A model generated the notes under the pieces. The model made no database searches, was not told where the DNA came from, and saw only the letters and a program-made list of their open reading frames with translations. A DNA stretch of 37,797 bases from Pseudomonadota bacterium (GTDB taxonomy: Bacteria > Desulfobacterota > JADFVX01), in the NCBI GenBank assembly GCA_015222755.1, contig JADFVX010000075.1, forward strand, positions 1 through 37,797, in the 5' to 3' direction. A program made the translations under genes and the position numbers. Shown here one piece after another: positions 25,601 to 32,792 of this stretch (the first letter of the stretch is position 1; each line of letters starts with the position of its first letter).

Positions 25601-25929
25601 TTCGCCAGGACCCCGTTTTCAGCCACTGCCACCGCTACATTGAGGGCCGTTTGTCCTCCCATCGTCGGAAGAATGGCGTCAGGGCGCTCCTTTTCTATTA
25701 TCATCTCCACTACATCCGGAGTTACAGGCTCTATGTAGGTCCTGTCGGCAAAATCGGGGTCGGTCATGATTGTTGCCGGGTTCGAGTTTACAAGCACAAC
25801 CTCAAAACCTTCCTCTTTCAGCGCTTTACAGGCCTGGGTCCCGGAGTAATCAAATTCGCATGCCTGGCCTATCACAATAGGGCCTGCACCGATTATCATT
25901 ATTTTTTTAATATCTGTCCTTTTTGGCAA
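22669..25929 (-). CDS. carB: Carbamoyl-phosphate synthase, large subunit
   Basis: This 1086-residue protein makes carbamoyl phosphate from bicarbonate, ammonia delivered by CarA, and two ATP. It is built from the usual duplicated ATP-grasp halves. The first begins IMIIGAGPIVIGQACEFDYSG with FTMGGSGG and EMNPRVSRSSALASKATG (residue about 300). The second begins IIILGGGPNRIGQGIEFDY (about 560) with VLGGRAMEIVY and EVNPRASRTVPFVSKATN. The C-terminal MGS-like allosteric domain (about 940-1075) is complete, so regulation by UMP and possibly ornithine is expected. Length and motifs are normal. A two-base gap separates it from the unknown gene upstream. Confidence 0.98.
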   Translation of the reverse strand: MPKRTDIKKIMIIGAGPIVIGQACEFDYSGTQACKALKEEGFEVVLVNSNPATIMTDPDFADRTYIEPVTPDVVEMIIEKERPDAILPTMGGQTALNVAVAVAENGVLAKYGVELIGANLKSIKMAEDREEFKDAMERVGLEVPKSGFAHTIDEALAIAAEIGFPVIIRPSFTMGGSGGSIAYNAEEYEEKVKAGLEASPVNEVLLEESVIGWKEFELEVMRDTKDNVVIICSIENIDAMGVHTGDSITVAPAQTLTDKEYQILRDAAIKIIREIGVDTGGSNVQFAINPENGKLAIVEMNPRVSRSSALASKATGFPIAKIAAKLAVGYSLDEIPNDITKETPASFEPTIDYVVVKFPRFAFEKFPQADATLTTQMKSVGEAMSIGRTFKEALQKSLRSLEIDSYGFESELFSIEELRSGKCRIDEEKGAKLREKLTIPGWDRLWYVADALRGGMSIDDVFELTMIDRWFLENIRRIVAFEVKIAASAKGGNIDVAVFRKAKEMGFSDRRIAVLSGKTEEEVRLERLSAGINVTYKTVDTCGAEFVAHTPYLYSTYESEDESDVTDRKKIIILGGGPNRIGQGIEFDYCCVHGSFALAEEGYETIMVNCNPETVSTDYDTSDRLYFEPLTYEDVLNIVEIEKPVGVIVQFGGQTPLKLALSLWEKGVPIIGTSPDSIDRAEDRERFKEMLQKLGLKQPENGTARSVDEAIKIADEIGYPVVVRPSYVLGGRAMEIVYDLAGLETYMHTAVKASPEHPVLIDSFLSDAVELDVDAISDGTDVVVGGIMEHIEEAGIHSGDSACSLPPYSVGEDMLDEIHRQTEALALELNVKGLMNIQYAIKDGEVYIIEVNPRASRTVPFVSKATNVALAKIGAKVMSGMTLKELGISGRISTDFISVKEAVFPFMKFPGVDTLLGPEMRSTGEVMGIDKEFGRAFTKAQKGAGVLLPKEGRIFVSVRDEDKAAVFDAVKRLHKNSFEIVATKGTADYLIERDVPVTFVHKVGQGRPDIVDRLKSSEIGMVINTTIGKEAIAASYSIRRTSLLKNIPYFTTVAGAKAAVKGIEAELEEGLSVKPLQEYHKKQETN

Positions 25930-25931
25930 AG

Positions 25932-26546
25932 TCAGTTCTCCTTAATCTTGTATATATCCTCTAAGTGATAATTTCTAAATCTCTCCCACTTGAGGCTCAT
26001 GTTGGCCAGCATCCTGAGTGCCGATCCCATGTCCTGCCTGTTCTCCGCATCTTTAATCATACGGACAATAAACTTTTTTGCCTTGAGGGGGTGAACAATG
26101 TTAGATCCCGTCAGGTAGTATTTGCCACCATAAGGCAATAGCCTGCCGTCAAGAAGATCTCCGCGATTCAAACCCGCCATGCAACAAGTAGGAGCGGCTA
26201 AATAACGCTTGCCATTACGAAGATCTACAAGATGTGCAAGTTTGTCATCCGCTTTTTTTAGTTCAAAGACAGTTCGCACTCCCTCTTTCAGGCTTTCATA
26301 TATTTCCTTTTCTTCACTGTCTTCAATGGAACCTACAAAATCCTCCAGGAGCGTTTTGCCGCCTGCAGTCCTGTCAAAGATATACCACTCCAGAAAATTG
26401 GCAATCCGCATATCATAGGTCGCCTCATCGCCATGCAAGGGCCCTGAATCCCTGAAATAGCTTGCCCTTGCAGCAGATATATCACCTTCCCGTCCACTTT
26501 CCGATATATAGGCCGTCAGCTTATCAAGAAGCTCCTCTACCTTCAC
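25932..26546 (-). CDS. Conserved-looking protein of unknown function between carA and carB
   Basis: I do not recognise this 204-residue protein. It is soluble, with no signal or membrane segment. The N-terminal part is helical and acidic, followed by YDMRIANFLEWYIFDRT (about 44-60), a helical middle, then LVDLRNGKRYLAAP with a CCMAGLNRGDLLDGRLLP segment (about 121-138), a beta stretch (YGGKYYLTGSNIVHP), and a basic helical end. Its ATG overlaps the TGA of carA by four bases and its stop lies two bases from carB, so it is locked into the pyrimidine operon by translational coupling. That position suggests a partner, chaperone or regulator of carbamoyl-phosphate synthase, but nothing in the sequence proves it. 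Confidence 0.85.
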   Translation of the reverse strand: MKVEELLDKLTAYISESGREGDISAARASYFRDSGPLHGDEATYDMRIANFLEWYIFDRTAGGKTLLEDFVGSIEDSEEKEIYESLKEGVRTVFELKKADDKLAHLVDLRNGKRYLAAPTCCMAGLNRGDLLDGRLLPYGGKYYLTGSNIVHPLKAKKFIVRMIKDAENRQDMGSALRMLANMSLKWERFRNYHLEDIYKIKEN

Positions 26547-27655
26547 GATGACATCATGTCTGTGAAGCGTTTAAAAAGATAGGATGCATCATGAGGCCCC
26601 GGTGATGCCTCAGGGTGATACTGTACGGAAAATGCGGAATACTCTTTTGACGCAATCCCCTCTACAGTCTTATCATTCAGATTGATATGGGTAAGCTCCG
26701 CCCTGCCCTTGAGGGACTCAATATCTACGGCAAAACCGTGATTTTGAGATGTTATCTCCACCTTTCCAGATTGTAAATCCTTAACAGGCTGGTTTCCTCC
26801 CCGATGACCGAACTTAAGCTTGTAGGTCTTTCCTCCCAGTGCGATAGAAAGAAGCTGATGTCCGAGGCATATACCGAAGATCGGTTTTTTGCCCAGCAGA
26901 TTTTTTATGTTCTCCACGGCGTAAGTGACAGGCTCAGGATCGCCCGGGCCGTTTGAGAGGAAAATTCCGTCAGGAGACATTCCCAGCACATCTTTCCAGG
27001 AAGTTGCGGCAGGCACAACGGTAACTCTGCATCCATTTGATATCAGGTTGCGCAGAATATTGCGTTTTATGCCAAAATCATATGCAACAACGTGAAAACG
27101 GCTGTCTCCACCCGCAGTATATCCAGCGTCAAGATCCCAGCATCCTTCCGTCCATGTATAAGCCTCATCACATGTAACTTCTTTAACAAGGTCCCTTCCG
27201 GCAAGGCCGGGAAGTCCCTTGGCTTTGGTCTTGAGGCTGTCAATATCCAGATTTGATGATGATATGATAGCGGGTTGTGCGCCATTATCCCGTATGTGTC
27301 TTACCAGGGCTCGCGTATCTATGCCATGAATTCCTACAACATTATTTTCGGCAAGAAAATCCCCCAGACTGCCCTCTGCACGCCAGTTGCTCGGCATATC
27401 CATATATTCCTTAAGGATGAAGCCGCTGAGATGAGGCTCCTTTGACTCGTAATCTTCCTTATTTACGCCATAGTTCCCTATCTGCGTATAGGTCATAGTC
27501 ACAAGTTCACCCTTGTAGGAAGGGTCTGTAAGTATCTCTTGATAGCCCGTCATGGAGGTATTAAAACAGACCTCCCCCGTCGCCTCACCTGAGGCACCGA
27601 ACGACTCTCCACTAAAGACTGTCCCGTCAGCCAGGACCAAAACTGCATCAGTCAT
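26543..27655 (-). CDS. carA: Carbamoyl-phosphate synthase, small (glutaminase) subunit
   Basis: This 370-residue glutamine amidotransferase hydrolyses glutamine and passes ammonia to CarB. The N-terminal CarA-specific domain (1-145) contains FNTSMTGYQEILTDPSY. The class I glutaminase domain has Cys263 in GICLGHQ, His347 and Glu349 in QYHPEA, and NGPGDP (235-240). All three catalytic residues are present and the length is normal. The start overlaps pyrC by eight bases and the end overlaps the unknown gene by four. Confidence 0.98.
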   Translation of the reverse strand: MTDAVLVLADGTVFSGESFGASGEATGEVCFNTSMTGYQEILTDPSYKGELVTMTYTQIGNYGVNKEDYESKEPHLSGFILKEYMDMPSNWRAEGSLGDFLAENNVVGIHGIDTRALVRHIRDNGAQPAIISSSNLDIDSLKTKAKGLPGLAGRDLVKEVTCDEAYTWTEGCWDLDAGYTAGGDSRFHVVAYDFGIKRNILRNLISNGCRVTVVPAATSWKDVLGMSPDGIFLSNGPGDPEPVTYAVENIKNLLGKKPIFGICLGHQLLSIALGGKTYKLKFGHRGGNQPVKDLQSGKVEITSQNHGFAVDIESLKGRAELTHINLNDKTVEGIASKEYSAFSVQYHPEASPGPHDASYLFKRFTDMMSS

Positions 27656-28940
27656 AATTATCCTCTTTATAGACGACTTTACCGTCTACGATAGTATAAA
27701 CCGCCTTTCCCTTCATCTCCCATCCGTGAAAGGGCGTGTTCTTGCTTTTAGACTTCATCTTTTTCCTGTCAACTTTAAATTTCATCTCCGGATCTATTAT
27801 CGTAATGTCGGCAGGCATCCCTTTTTTAAGGCTCCCGCCCTCGACGCCTATAATGGCAGCAGGATTTACAGAAAGCTTTTCTACCATCTGCGTAAGGCTT
27901 AGCACTCCTTCATCGACAAGTCTTAAGGTCAGGGGTAGCAGCGTTTCCAGACCTATAATGCCATTGGCGGCGTGATCAAACTCTACGTCTTTTTCAATTG
28001 TGGAATGCGGCGCATGGTCTGTGGCGATAAGGTCTATCGTGCCGTCTTTCAGTCCCTCCTTGATCGCCTGAATATCACTACTTTCCCTTAAAGGGGGCGA
28101 CATCTTGGCATCTGTCCTGTAACCCTTTACTGCATCTTCTGTAAGGCTGAAGTGGTGAGGTGCAGCTTCGGCTGTCACCCTTATGCCGCGTCTTTTAGCC
28201 TCTCTAACGAGAGATACAATACCTGCCGTACTTATATGGGCTATATGAAGCTTTGCTCCAGTCAGCTGTGCCAGAGCTATATCGCGCATGACCATAACAT
28301 CTTCTGCTGCCCTTGGTATGCCCTTAAGTCCCATAATTGTGGAGAGGTAGCCCTCGTTCATGGAACCGCCGGCAGAAAGCCCCAGGTCTTCCGGGTGGGA
28401 TATGACGGTCAGATCAAGAGGACGGCAATACTCAAGTCCGACCCGCATCATCTCCGAACTTACAACGGGCATACCGTCATCGGAAACAGCTACAATTCCT
28501 GCTGACTTCATGGAGGCGATCTCCGCCAGCTCCTTGCCAGCCAAGCCCTTTGTCATGGCGCCTATGGGGTAGACCCTTACATGACCGGTATCTCCAGCTT
28601 TTTTGAGTATATCCTGAGTAATGGCGGCATTGTCATTAACCGGCTTTGTATTTGCCATACAGGCAACTGCCGTCACACCGCCTGCAGCGGCTGCCAATGT
28701 TCCGCTTTCTATGTCTTCCTTGTATTCATAACCTGGATCGCGGAGGTGGGTGTGGATATCTATTATACCGGGTATGACTAAAAGTCCATCGGCATCTATG
28801 ACTGTAGCGACATCTGATTTACCCTTCCCTGCGGGGCTTACATCTGCAACTTTCCCATCCTTAAGCAGAAGGTCATATAGCCCGTCAAGACCTTGTGCTG
28901 GGTCAATAAGTCTGCCGCCGCGAATCAGCACTTTCATCAA
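27648..28940 (-). CDS. pyrC: Dihydroorotase
   Basis: This 430-residue class I dihydroorotase closes carbamoyl aspartate to dihydroorotate. Metal ligands and active-site motifs are visible: DIHTHLRDPGYEYKED (about 61-76), a second histidine in ISHPED, HIAHIS, and DLIATDHAPH with the catalytic aspartate. The C-terminus has DGKVVYKE as usual for the amidohydrolase small barrel. It overlaps pyrB and carA by a few bases on each side. A catalytically active PyrC is expected from the complete motifs. Confidence 0.96.
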   Translation of the reverse strand: MMKVLIRGGRLIDPAQGLDGLYDLLLKDGKVADVSPAGKGKSDVATVIDADGLLVIPGIIDIHTHLRDPGYEYKEDIESGTLAAAAGGVTAVACMANTKPVNDNAAITQDILKKAGDTGHVRVYPIGAMTKGLAGKELAEIASMKSAGIVAVSDDGMPVVSSEMMRVGLEYCRPLDLTVISHPEDLGLSAGGSMNEGYLSTIMGLKGIPRAAEDVMVMRDIALAQLTGAKLHIAHISTAGIVSLVREAKRRGIRVTAEAAPHHFSLTEDAVKGYRTDAKMSPPLRESSDIQAIKEGLKDGTIDLIATDHAPHSTIEKDVEFDHAANGIIGLETLLPLTLRLVDEGVLSLTQMVEKLSVNPAAIIGVEGGSLKKGMPADITIIDPEMKFKVDRKKMKSKSKNTPFHGWEMKGKAVYTIVDGKVVYKEDNYD

Positions 28941-29866
28941 TTATCCCCCTGCTTGAGGCCTGCAAGCAGATATAAGAGAGCCATACGCACTGCAACACCG
29001 TTTTTCACCTGATCCAGAATAAGAGAATGCGAACCATCAGCCACCTCGGGCGCTATCTCAACACCACGGTTTATAGGCCCCGGATGCATTATGACTACAT
29101 CTTTTTTTGCAAGTTCCAGCCTCTTGCTGTTTAGTCCAAAGGCTATAGAATATTCACGCTCAGTGGGGAACAGAGGGTTAGACAGCCTTTCTTTCTGAAT
29201 GCGGAGCATCATGATAACATCGGCACCTTTTATGGCCGCATCTATTGAATAGGCAACATCAACGCCCATCTTTTCGATACCTGCAGGCATCATAGTCGGC
29301 AGGCCGGCGACAACAAGATCTGCACCCATAGTCTTAAGACCGTATATATTTGACCTTACTACCCTGCTATGCTCTATGTCCCCTATAATAGCAACACGGC
29401 ATCCTTCGATACTGCCCTTTGCCTGCCTGATAGTTAAGAGATCAAGCAATCCCTGACTGGGATGTTCGTGGCAGCCATCACCTGCATTTATAACCGATGC
29501 GTCTATAGCCTCCGCGATCATATGGGGCGCCCCGGAAGATGCGTGTCTTACAACTACGACATCGGGGCTCATAGCCTGGAGGTTCCTGGCAGTATCTATA
29601 AGTGTCTCACCCTTGACCGTACTGCTGGATGAGGCGGATATATTGATCACATCGGCACTCATACGTTTCCCGGCGATTTCAAAGGATGTGCGCGTACGTG
29701 TACTGGCCTCAAAGAAGAGGTTGATTATCGTCTTGCCACGCAAAGTGGGTACTTTTTTTATGTCTCTGTCAGAGACCTCCCTGAGCGATTCCGCTGTATC
29801 AAGGATAAGTTCAAGCTCTTCCTTTTTGAGATCGCTAAGGCCCAGTATGTCTTTTCTTTTCAGCAA
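28937..29866 (-). CDS. pyrB: Aspartate carbamoyltransferase, catalytic subunit
   Basis: This 309-residue enzyme joins carbamoyl phosphate and aspartate. It has the carbamoyl-phosphate loop FEASTRTRTSFE (about 53-64), SSSTVKGET (about 79-87), HPSQGLLD in the place of the HPTQ motif, and HPGPINRGVE near the C-terminus. No pyrI gene is present, so it probably forms a simple trimer or associates with PyrC, which directly follows, as described for some other bacteria. It starts 10 bases after pyrR and overlaps pyrC by four bases. Confidence 0.97.
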   Translation of the reverse strand: MLKRKDILGLSDLKKEELELILDTAESLREVSDRDIKKVPTLRGKTIINLFFEASTRTRTSFEIAGKRMSADVINISASSSSTVKGETLIDTARNLQAMSPDVVVVRHASSGAPHMIAEAIDASVINAGDGCHEHPSQGLLDLLTIRQAKGSIEGCRVAIIGDIEHSRVVRSNIYGLKTMGADLVVAGLPTMMPAGIEKMGVDVAYSIDAAIKGADVIMMLRIQKERLSNPLFPTEREYSIAFGLNSKRLELAKKDVVIMHPGPINRGVEIAPEVADGSHSLILDQVKNGVAVRMALLYLLAGLKQGDN

Positions 29867-29876
29867 TTTAAAAAGC

Positions 29877-30407
29877 CTAATCGTTAATTATTATATCAAC
29901 ACCGATATCGCCTTCAAGGGAAGCCTTGATCACATCGTTTGGCGAAGTAGGTATGTTCTTTCCAACAAAATCTGCCCTTATAGGCAGTTCCCTGTGGCCC
30001 CTGTCTATGAGCACGGCCAGTTTTATCATCTTGGGACGGCCGAAGTCTATGAGTGAATCCATGGCTGCCCTGACAGTCCTACCGGTGTAGAGTACGTCAT
30101 CTACTAAAACAAGCTTTTTATCGTCTACAGAAAAATCTATTTCCGTGCTTCGCAGGGCAGGATGGTGTGTGCCGGCAGAAAGATCGTCGCGGTAGAGGGT
30201 TATATCTACGATCCCCAGGGGAACGTCGAGGCCTTCTATCTTTTTTATCTCCCTGGCCAGCATCTGAGAAACTATGACGCCTCCACTTCTTATTCCAACA
30301 AGCGCAAGGTCACCGATGCCCATGTTTGCCTCAAGTATTTCATGAGCAACCCTTGTGACGGCCCGTTGAACGCCAAGGGCATCTAGAACCTGCTTTTGTT
30401 TAGCCAT
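29877..30407 (-). CDS. pyrR: PyrR, RNA-binding regulator of pyrimidine genes / uracil phosphoribosyltransferase
   Basis: This 176-residue protein has the type I phosphoribosyltransferase fold with the PRPP loop LVLVDDVLYTGRTVRAAMD (about 97-115). PyrR proteins bind a leader RNA hairpin when UMP is abundant and so promote termination; many also have uracil phosphoribosyltransferase activity. It is the first gene of the operon, and its leader (30417-30540) holds a matching binding hairpin and a terminator, which supports true regulatory function. Length is normal. Confidence 0.96.
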   Translation of the reverse strand: MAKQKQVLDALGVQRAVTRVAHEILEANMGIGDLALVGIRSGGVIVSQMLAREIKKIEGLDVPLGIVDITLYRDDLSAGTHHPALRSTEIDFSVDDKKLVLVDDVLYTGRTVRAAMDSLIDFGRPKMIKLAVLIDRGHRELPIRADFVGKNIPTSPNDVIKASLEGDIGVDIIIND

Positions 30408-30416
30408 AGTGTACCT

Positions 30417-30453
30417 AAAAAAAACCTCTCTGCCCGAAATAGGTAGAGAGGTT
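30417..30453 (-). terminator. Intrinsic terminator of the pyr attenuator
   Basis: On the minus strand AACCTCTCT (30453-30445) pairs with AGAGAGGTT (30431-30423) to give a perfect 9-base-pair stem, followed by eight T (30424-30417, two shared with the stem). It ends 10 bases before the pyrR ATG, so it would stop transcription before the operon unless prevented. Confidence 0.85.
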
Positions 30454-30492
30454 CTGTGACAAATTTAGATTTGCTTGATCCATGAGTCCCTT

Positions 30493-30512
30493 ATTAATCT
30501 CACAGGATTAAT
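30493..30512 (-). promoter_or_regulatory. PyrR-binding RNA hairpin in the pyr leader
   Basis: The minus-strand RNA forms a 7-base-pair stem (ATTAATC / GATTAAT) with the hexaloop CUGUGA. This fits the known PyrR-binding pattern, in which the loop is CNGNGA within ARUCCNGNGAGGYU; 13 of 14 positions match, and the one change (G to A) restores pairing in this stem. The loop is also complementary to UCACAG just upstream of the terminator (30459-30454), a possible competing antiterminator helix. Confidence 0.8.
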
Positions 30513-30543
30513 TTAAAGGTAAATATTTGTGATTTCGTGAGTT

Positions 30544-30572
30544 ATTCTAGCCGAAGAGCCGGAGAAGGTCAA
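30544..30572 (-). promoter_or_regulatory. Sigma-70 promoter of the pyr operon
   Basis: The -35 is TTGACC (30572-30567) and the -10 is TAGAAT (30549-30544), with a 17-base spacer. Each box matches five of six consensus bases. Transcription would start near 30537, giving a leader of about 130 bases that contains the PyrR hairpin and terminator. Confidence 0.8.
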
Positions 30573-30575
30573 TTG

Positions 30576-31574
30576 TTAATTTGACGCTGACCCAGGCTTT
30601 CCCGGCATCTCTTCATAGTCTCTCATGGTTGCCTTTATAAGGCGTTCTATGCTGTTTTCAACAGGCCTGTTCCAAAGATGAACGACCCGCTTGCTTATCT
30701 CCTGGAGATTTTTAGCCGCAACAGAATCACGGCAATTAGACACAAGGGGCAGCCTTTTTTTAACTGCCCTCCGAACGCTAGGGTCTTCAAAGACAAAACC
30801 TATATAGTCAGCTTCTATGCTTAAACGCTCTCTTAGTGCCTTGTCAAAGGCATCCAGAACATTCAGTTCATCCGGGTGGTCACCCATGTTAAAGATAAAG
30901 CGCGGTCGACATTTATCACAGACATAGCGCATTTTTTCTGCCACTTCAGCATCTATGTCTCCAGCCTTTATTATAATTTCTTCAACATTAGGGACTTCGG
31001 CAGATATAGGCTGGTGATAGAGTTCCTCAAGCATCTCGCATATCCATTTATTATGACGTGAAACCTGCCTGAATAACCTGTAAATGAAGTTTCTAAGGAA
31101 ACCAAGCACGTTCATCATGGAAGAATAGTCAAAGGTGGCAACAATAATACCGCTGTGTGCAAGGCCGAAGTAATCCAGAACATTGTAAGAACTGCCGGCA
31201 CCGAGGTCGAGGATAATATAATCGGCAGGAAGTCGTTTTATCTCCTTTAAAAGTTTAATCTTCTGCACATATTGGATGTTCGCCATAAAGGGCGTATGCC
31301 CGTCTCCAGGCAAAAAATGCAGATTAGCATGGGCAGTTGGCACAAGCAGGGATTCAAGATCACCGGCTTTTGCTTTAAGATAATCACCTATACCCGGGTT
31401 TGTATTATGAAGGCCGAGATAGTTATGCAGGCTGGATCCACCAAGATCAAGATCTACTGCAATTGTGGATTTTCCGAGTTCGGCAAGGGATATAGCAATA
31501 TTGGCAGCAACAAGGCTTTTACCTACACCGCCCTTCCCTCCTGCCACAGGTATTATAGTTGGTTCAGCTTCCAT
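30576..31574 (-). CDS. MinD/ParA-family ATPase
   Basis: This 332-residue ATPase has the deviant Walker A of the family, GGKGGVGKS (about 12-20), then VDLDLGGSSLH and the Walker B-like YIILDLGAGSS. It lacks an obvious C-terminal MinD amphipathic helix, and no MinC, MinE or ParB gene is adjacent. A later section (KMRYVCDKCRPRFIFNMGD) has a Cys-x2-Cys pair. Such orphan MinD-like proteins are used in placement of large complexes or in regulation, and the target is unknown. It ends four bases before the pyr promoter -35 box and has its own strong promoter. Confidence 0.85.
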   Translation of the reverse strand: MEAEPTIIPVAGGKGGVGKSLVAANIAISLAELGKSTIAVDLDLGGSSLHNYLGLHNTNPGIGDYLKAKAGDLESLLVPTAHANLHFLPGDGHTPFMANIQYVQKIKLLKEIKRLPADYIILDLGAGSSYNVLDYFGLAHSGIIVATFDYSSMMNVLGFLRNFIYRLFRQVSRHNKWICEMLEELYHQPISAEVPNVEEIIIKAGDIDAEVAEKMRYVCDKCRPRFIFNMGDHPDELNVLDAFDKALRERLSIEADYIGFVFEDPSVRRAVKKRLPLVSNCRDSVAAKNLQEISKRVVHLWNRPVENSIERLIKATMRDYEEMPGKPGSASN

Positions 31575-31619
31575 ACCGGTCTCATACTTCGGGTTGATTT
31601 ATATATAAGGAACCCGTGA

Positions 31620-31647
31620 ATTATAACTCCCTTCAATATCTTGTCAA
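31620..31647 (-). promoter_or_regulatory. Consensus sigma-70 promoter of the MinD-like gene
   Basis: On the minus strand TTGACA (31647-31642) and TATAAT (31625-31620) are both perfect consensus boxes with a 16-base spacer. Transcription would start near 31613, 39 bases before the ATG. It overlaps the upstream part of the divergent propeller frame, which argues for that gene starting further downstream. Confidence 0.8.
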
Positions 31648-31723
31648 AGAAAAACTTGCTTGCGCAGTCCACCGGATACCCTCTTTGTGTTATTATGCTT
31701 CCAAAAAATCAAGGAGAACTCCT

Positions 31724-32737
31724 TTGTTCCGTAATGATCCTGCCCGACAAGGCCTTTACAACTCAGCTCAAATATCCCTGGATGCAGACAAGAAATGGGT
31801 CTTTAAGACTACAGGCATAATACAGTCCTCAGCTGTGGTCCATAAAAAAACTGTATATTTTGGCTGTAATGATGAAAAAGTCTATGCTATAGATACAGAT
31901 ACAGGAAGTGAAGTATGGAGCTTTTCTGCTGAAGAAAGGGTAAAGGCTACGCCTGCAATAGTGGATAATATTCTCTACACTGGATGTCTTGCCGGCTACC
32001 TCTACGCGCTGGATGCAAATAATGGACAAGAGCTGTGGCGCTTCAAAACAGAAGGTGCCATCAAATCCTCAGCCCTTGTGTCCGAAGGCCGCGTATTTTT
32101 CGGAAGTACCGATGAGGCTGTCTATGCCATTGATGCAAAAACCGGTGATGAAATATGGTTCTTTGAGGCAGAAGGAGGGATAGATTCCTCACCTGCTCTT
32201 TATGGCGGGACACTCTTTGTCGCCAGCTGGGACAAGAAGCTTTACGCCTTATCAGTTGAAGATGGAAGGGAGCTATGGAGATTTGAAACTGAAGGCCCTG
32301 TCATGTCAACACCGGCCATAAAAGATGGAATTATTTATTTCGGCAGTAATGACAGTTATTTTTACGCACTCGACTGTAAAACGGGCCGGAAACTCTGGAG
32401 GTTTACGGCTGGCAGCAAGGTGACCTCTTCAGCAGCCATTAAGGACGATATTATTGTTTTTGGGGGGGGAGACGGTGACCTCCATGCATTAAACAGAAGT
32501 GATGGAAAAGAGATCTGGAGGGCAAAAGTTGGGAGCTGGGTATATTCATCACCTTCGATTGCAGGCGACCAGCTGTATGTAGGAGGTAATGACGGAAATC
32601 TCTACGCTTTTTTGCTTGAAACGGGGCAGGAGATTTGGCGTCTCAAGACAAGCGAGCCTATAGAATCCTCCCCGGCAATAGCTGAGGGGGTGCTCTATTT
32701 CGGAGGATGGGATGAGAACATGTATGCCATATCTTGA
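31724..32737 (+). CDS. PQQ-repeat beta-propeller protein
   Basis: This protein is built from about seven to eight PQQ-like/BamB-like repeats, each of the form ...VYFGS.D..VYAID..TG...W.F, starting near FRNDPARQGLY. I chose the TTG at 31724 (337 residues) because a perfect AAGGAG lies seven bases upstream and because the promoter of the divergent gene occupies the region before it. A GTG at 31616 with a closer AAGGA would add 36 residues of unpropeller-like sequence. No signal peptide is seen with either start, so a cytoplasmic scaffold or ligand-binding role is more likely than a PQQ dehydrogenase, whose extra motifs are absent. It may be co-transcribed with nth, 55 bases downstream. Confidence 0.8.
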   Translation: MFRNDPARQGLYNSAQISLDADKKWVFKTTGIIQSSAVVHKKTVYFGCNDEKVYAIDTDTGSEVWSFSAEERVKATPAIVDNILYTGCLAGYLYALDANNGQELWRFKTEGAIKSSALVSEGRVFFGSTDEAVYAIDAKTGDEIWFFEAEGGIDSSPALYGGTLFVASWDKKLYALSVEDGRELWRFETEGPVMSTPAIKDGIIYFGSNDSYFYALDCKTGRKLWRFTAGSKVTSSAAIKDDIIVFGGGDGDLHALNRSDGKEIWRAKVGSWVYSSPSIAGDQLYVGGNDGNLYAFLLETGQEIWRLKTSEPIESSPAIAEGVLYFGGWDENMYAIS

Positions 32738-32792
32738 AATTCACCTTGTTGAGATCAGCAAGGGATCAGCTCTGAGCTTTTAACCCAAGGCT

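Noticed and set aside
25201..25968. Plus-strand frame of 255 codons opposite carB
   Set aside because: The opposite strand encodes the well-conserved CarB N-terminal half; the frame has no recognisable domain.
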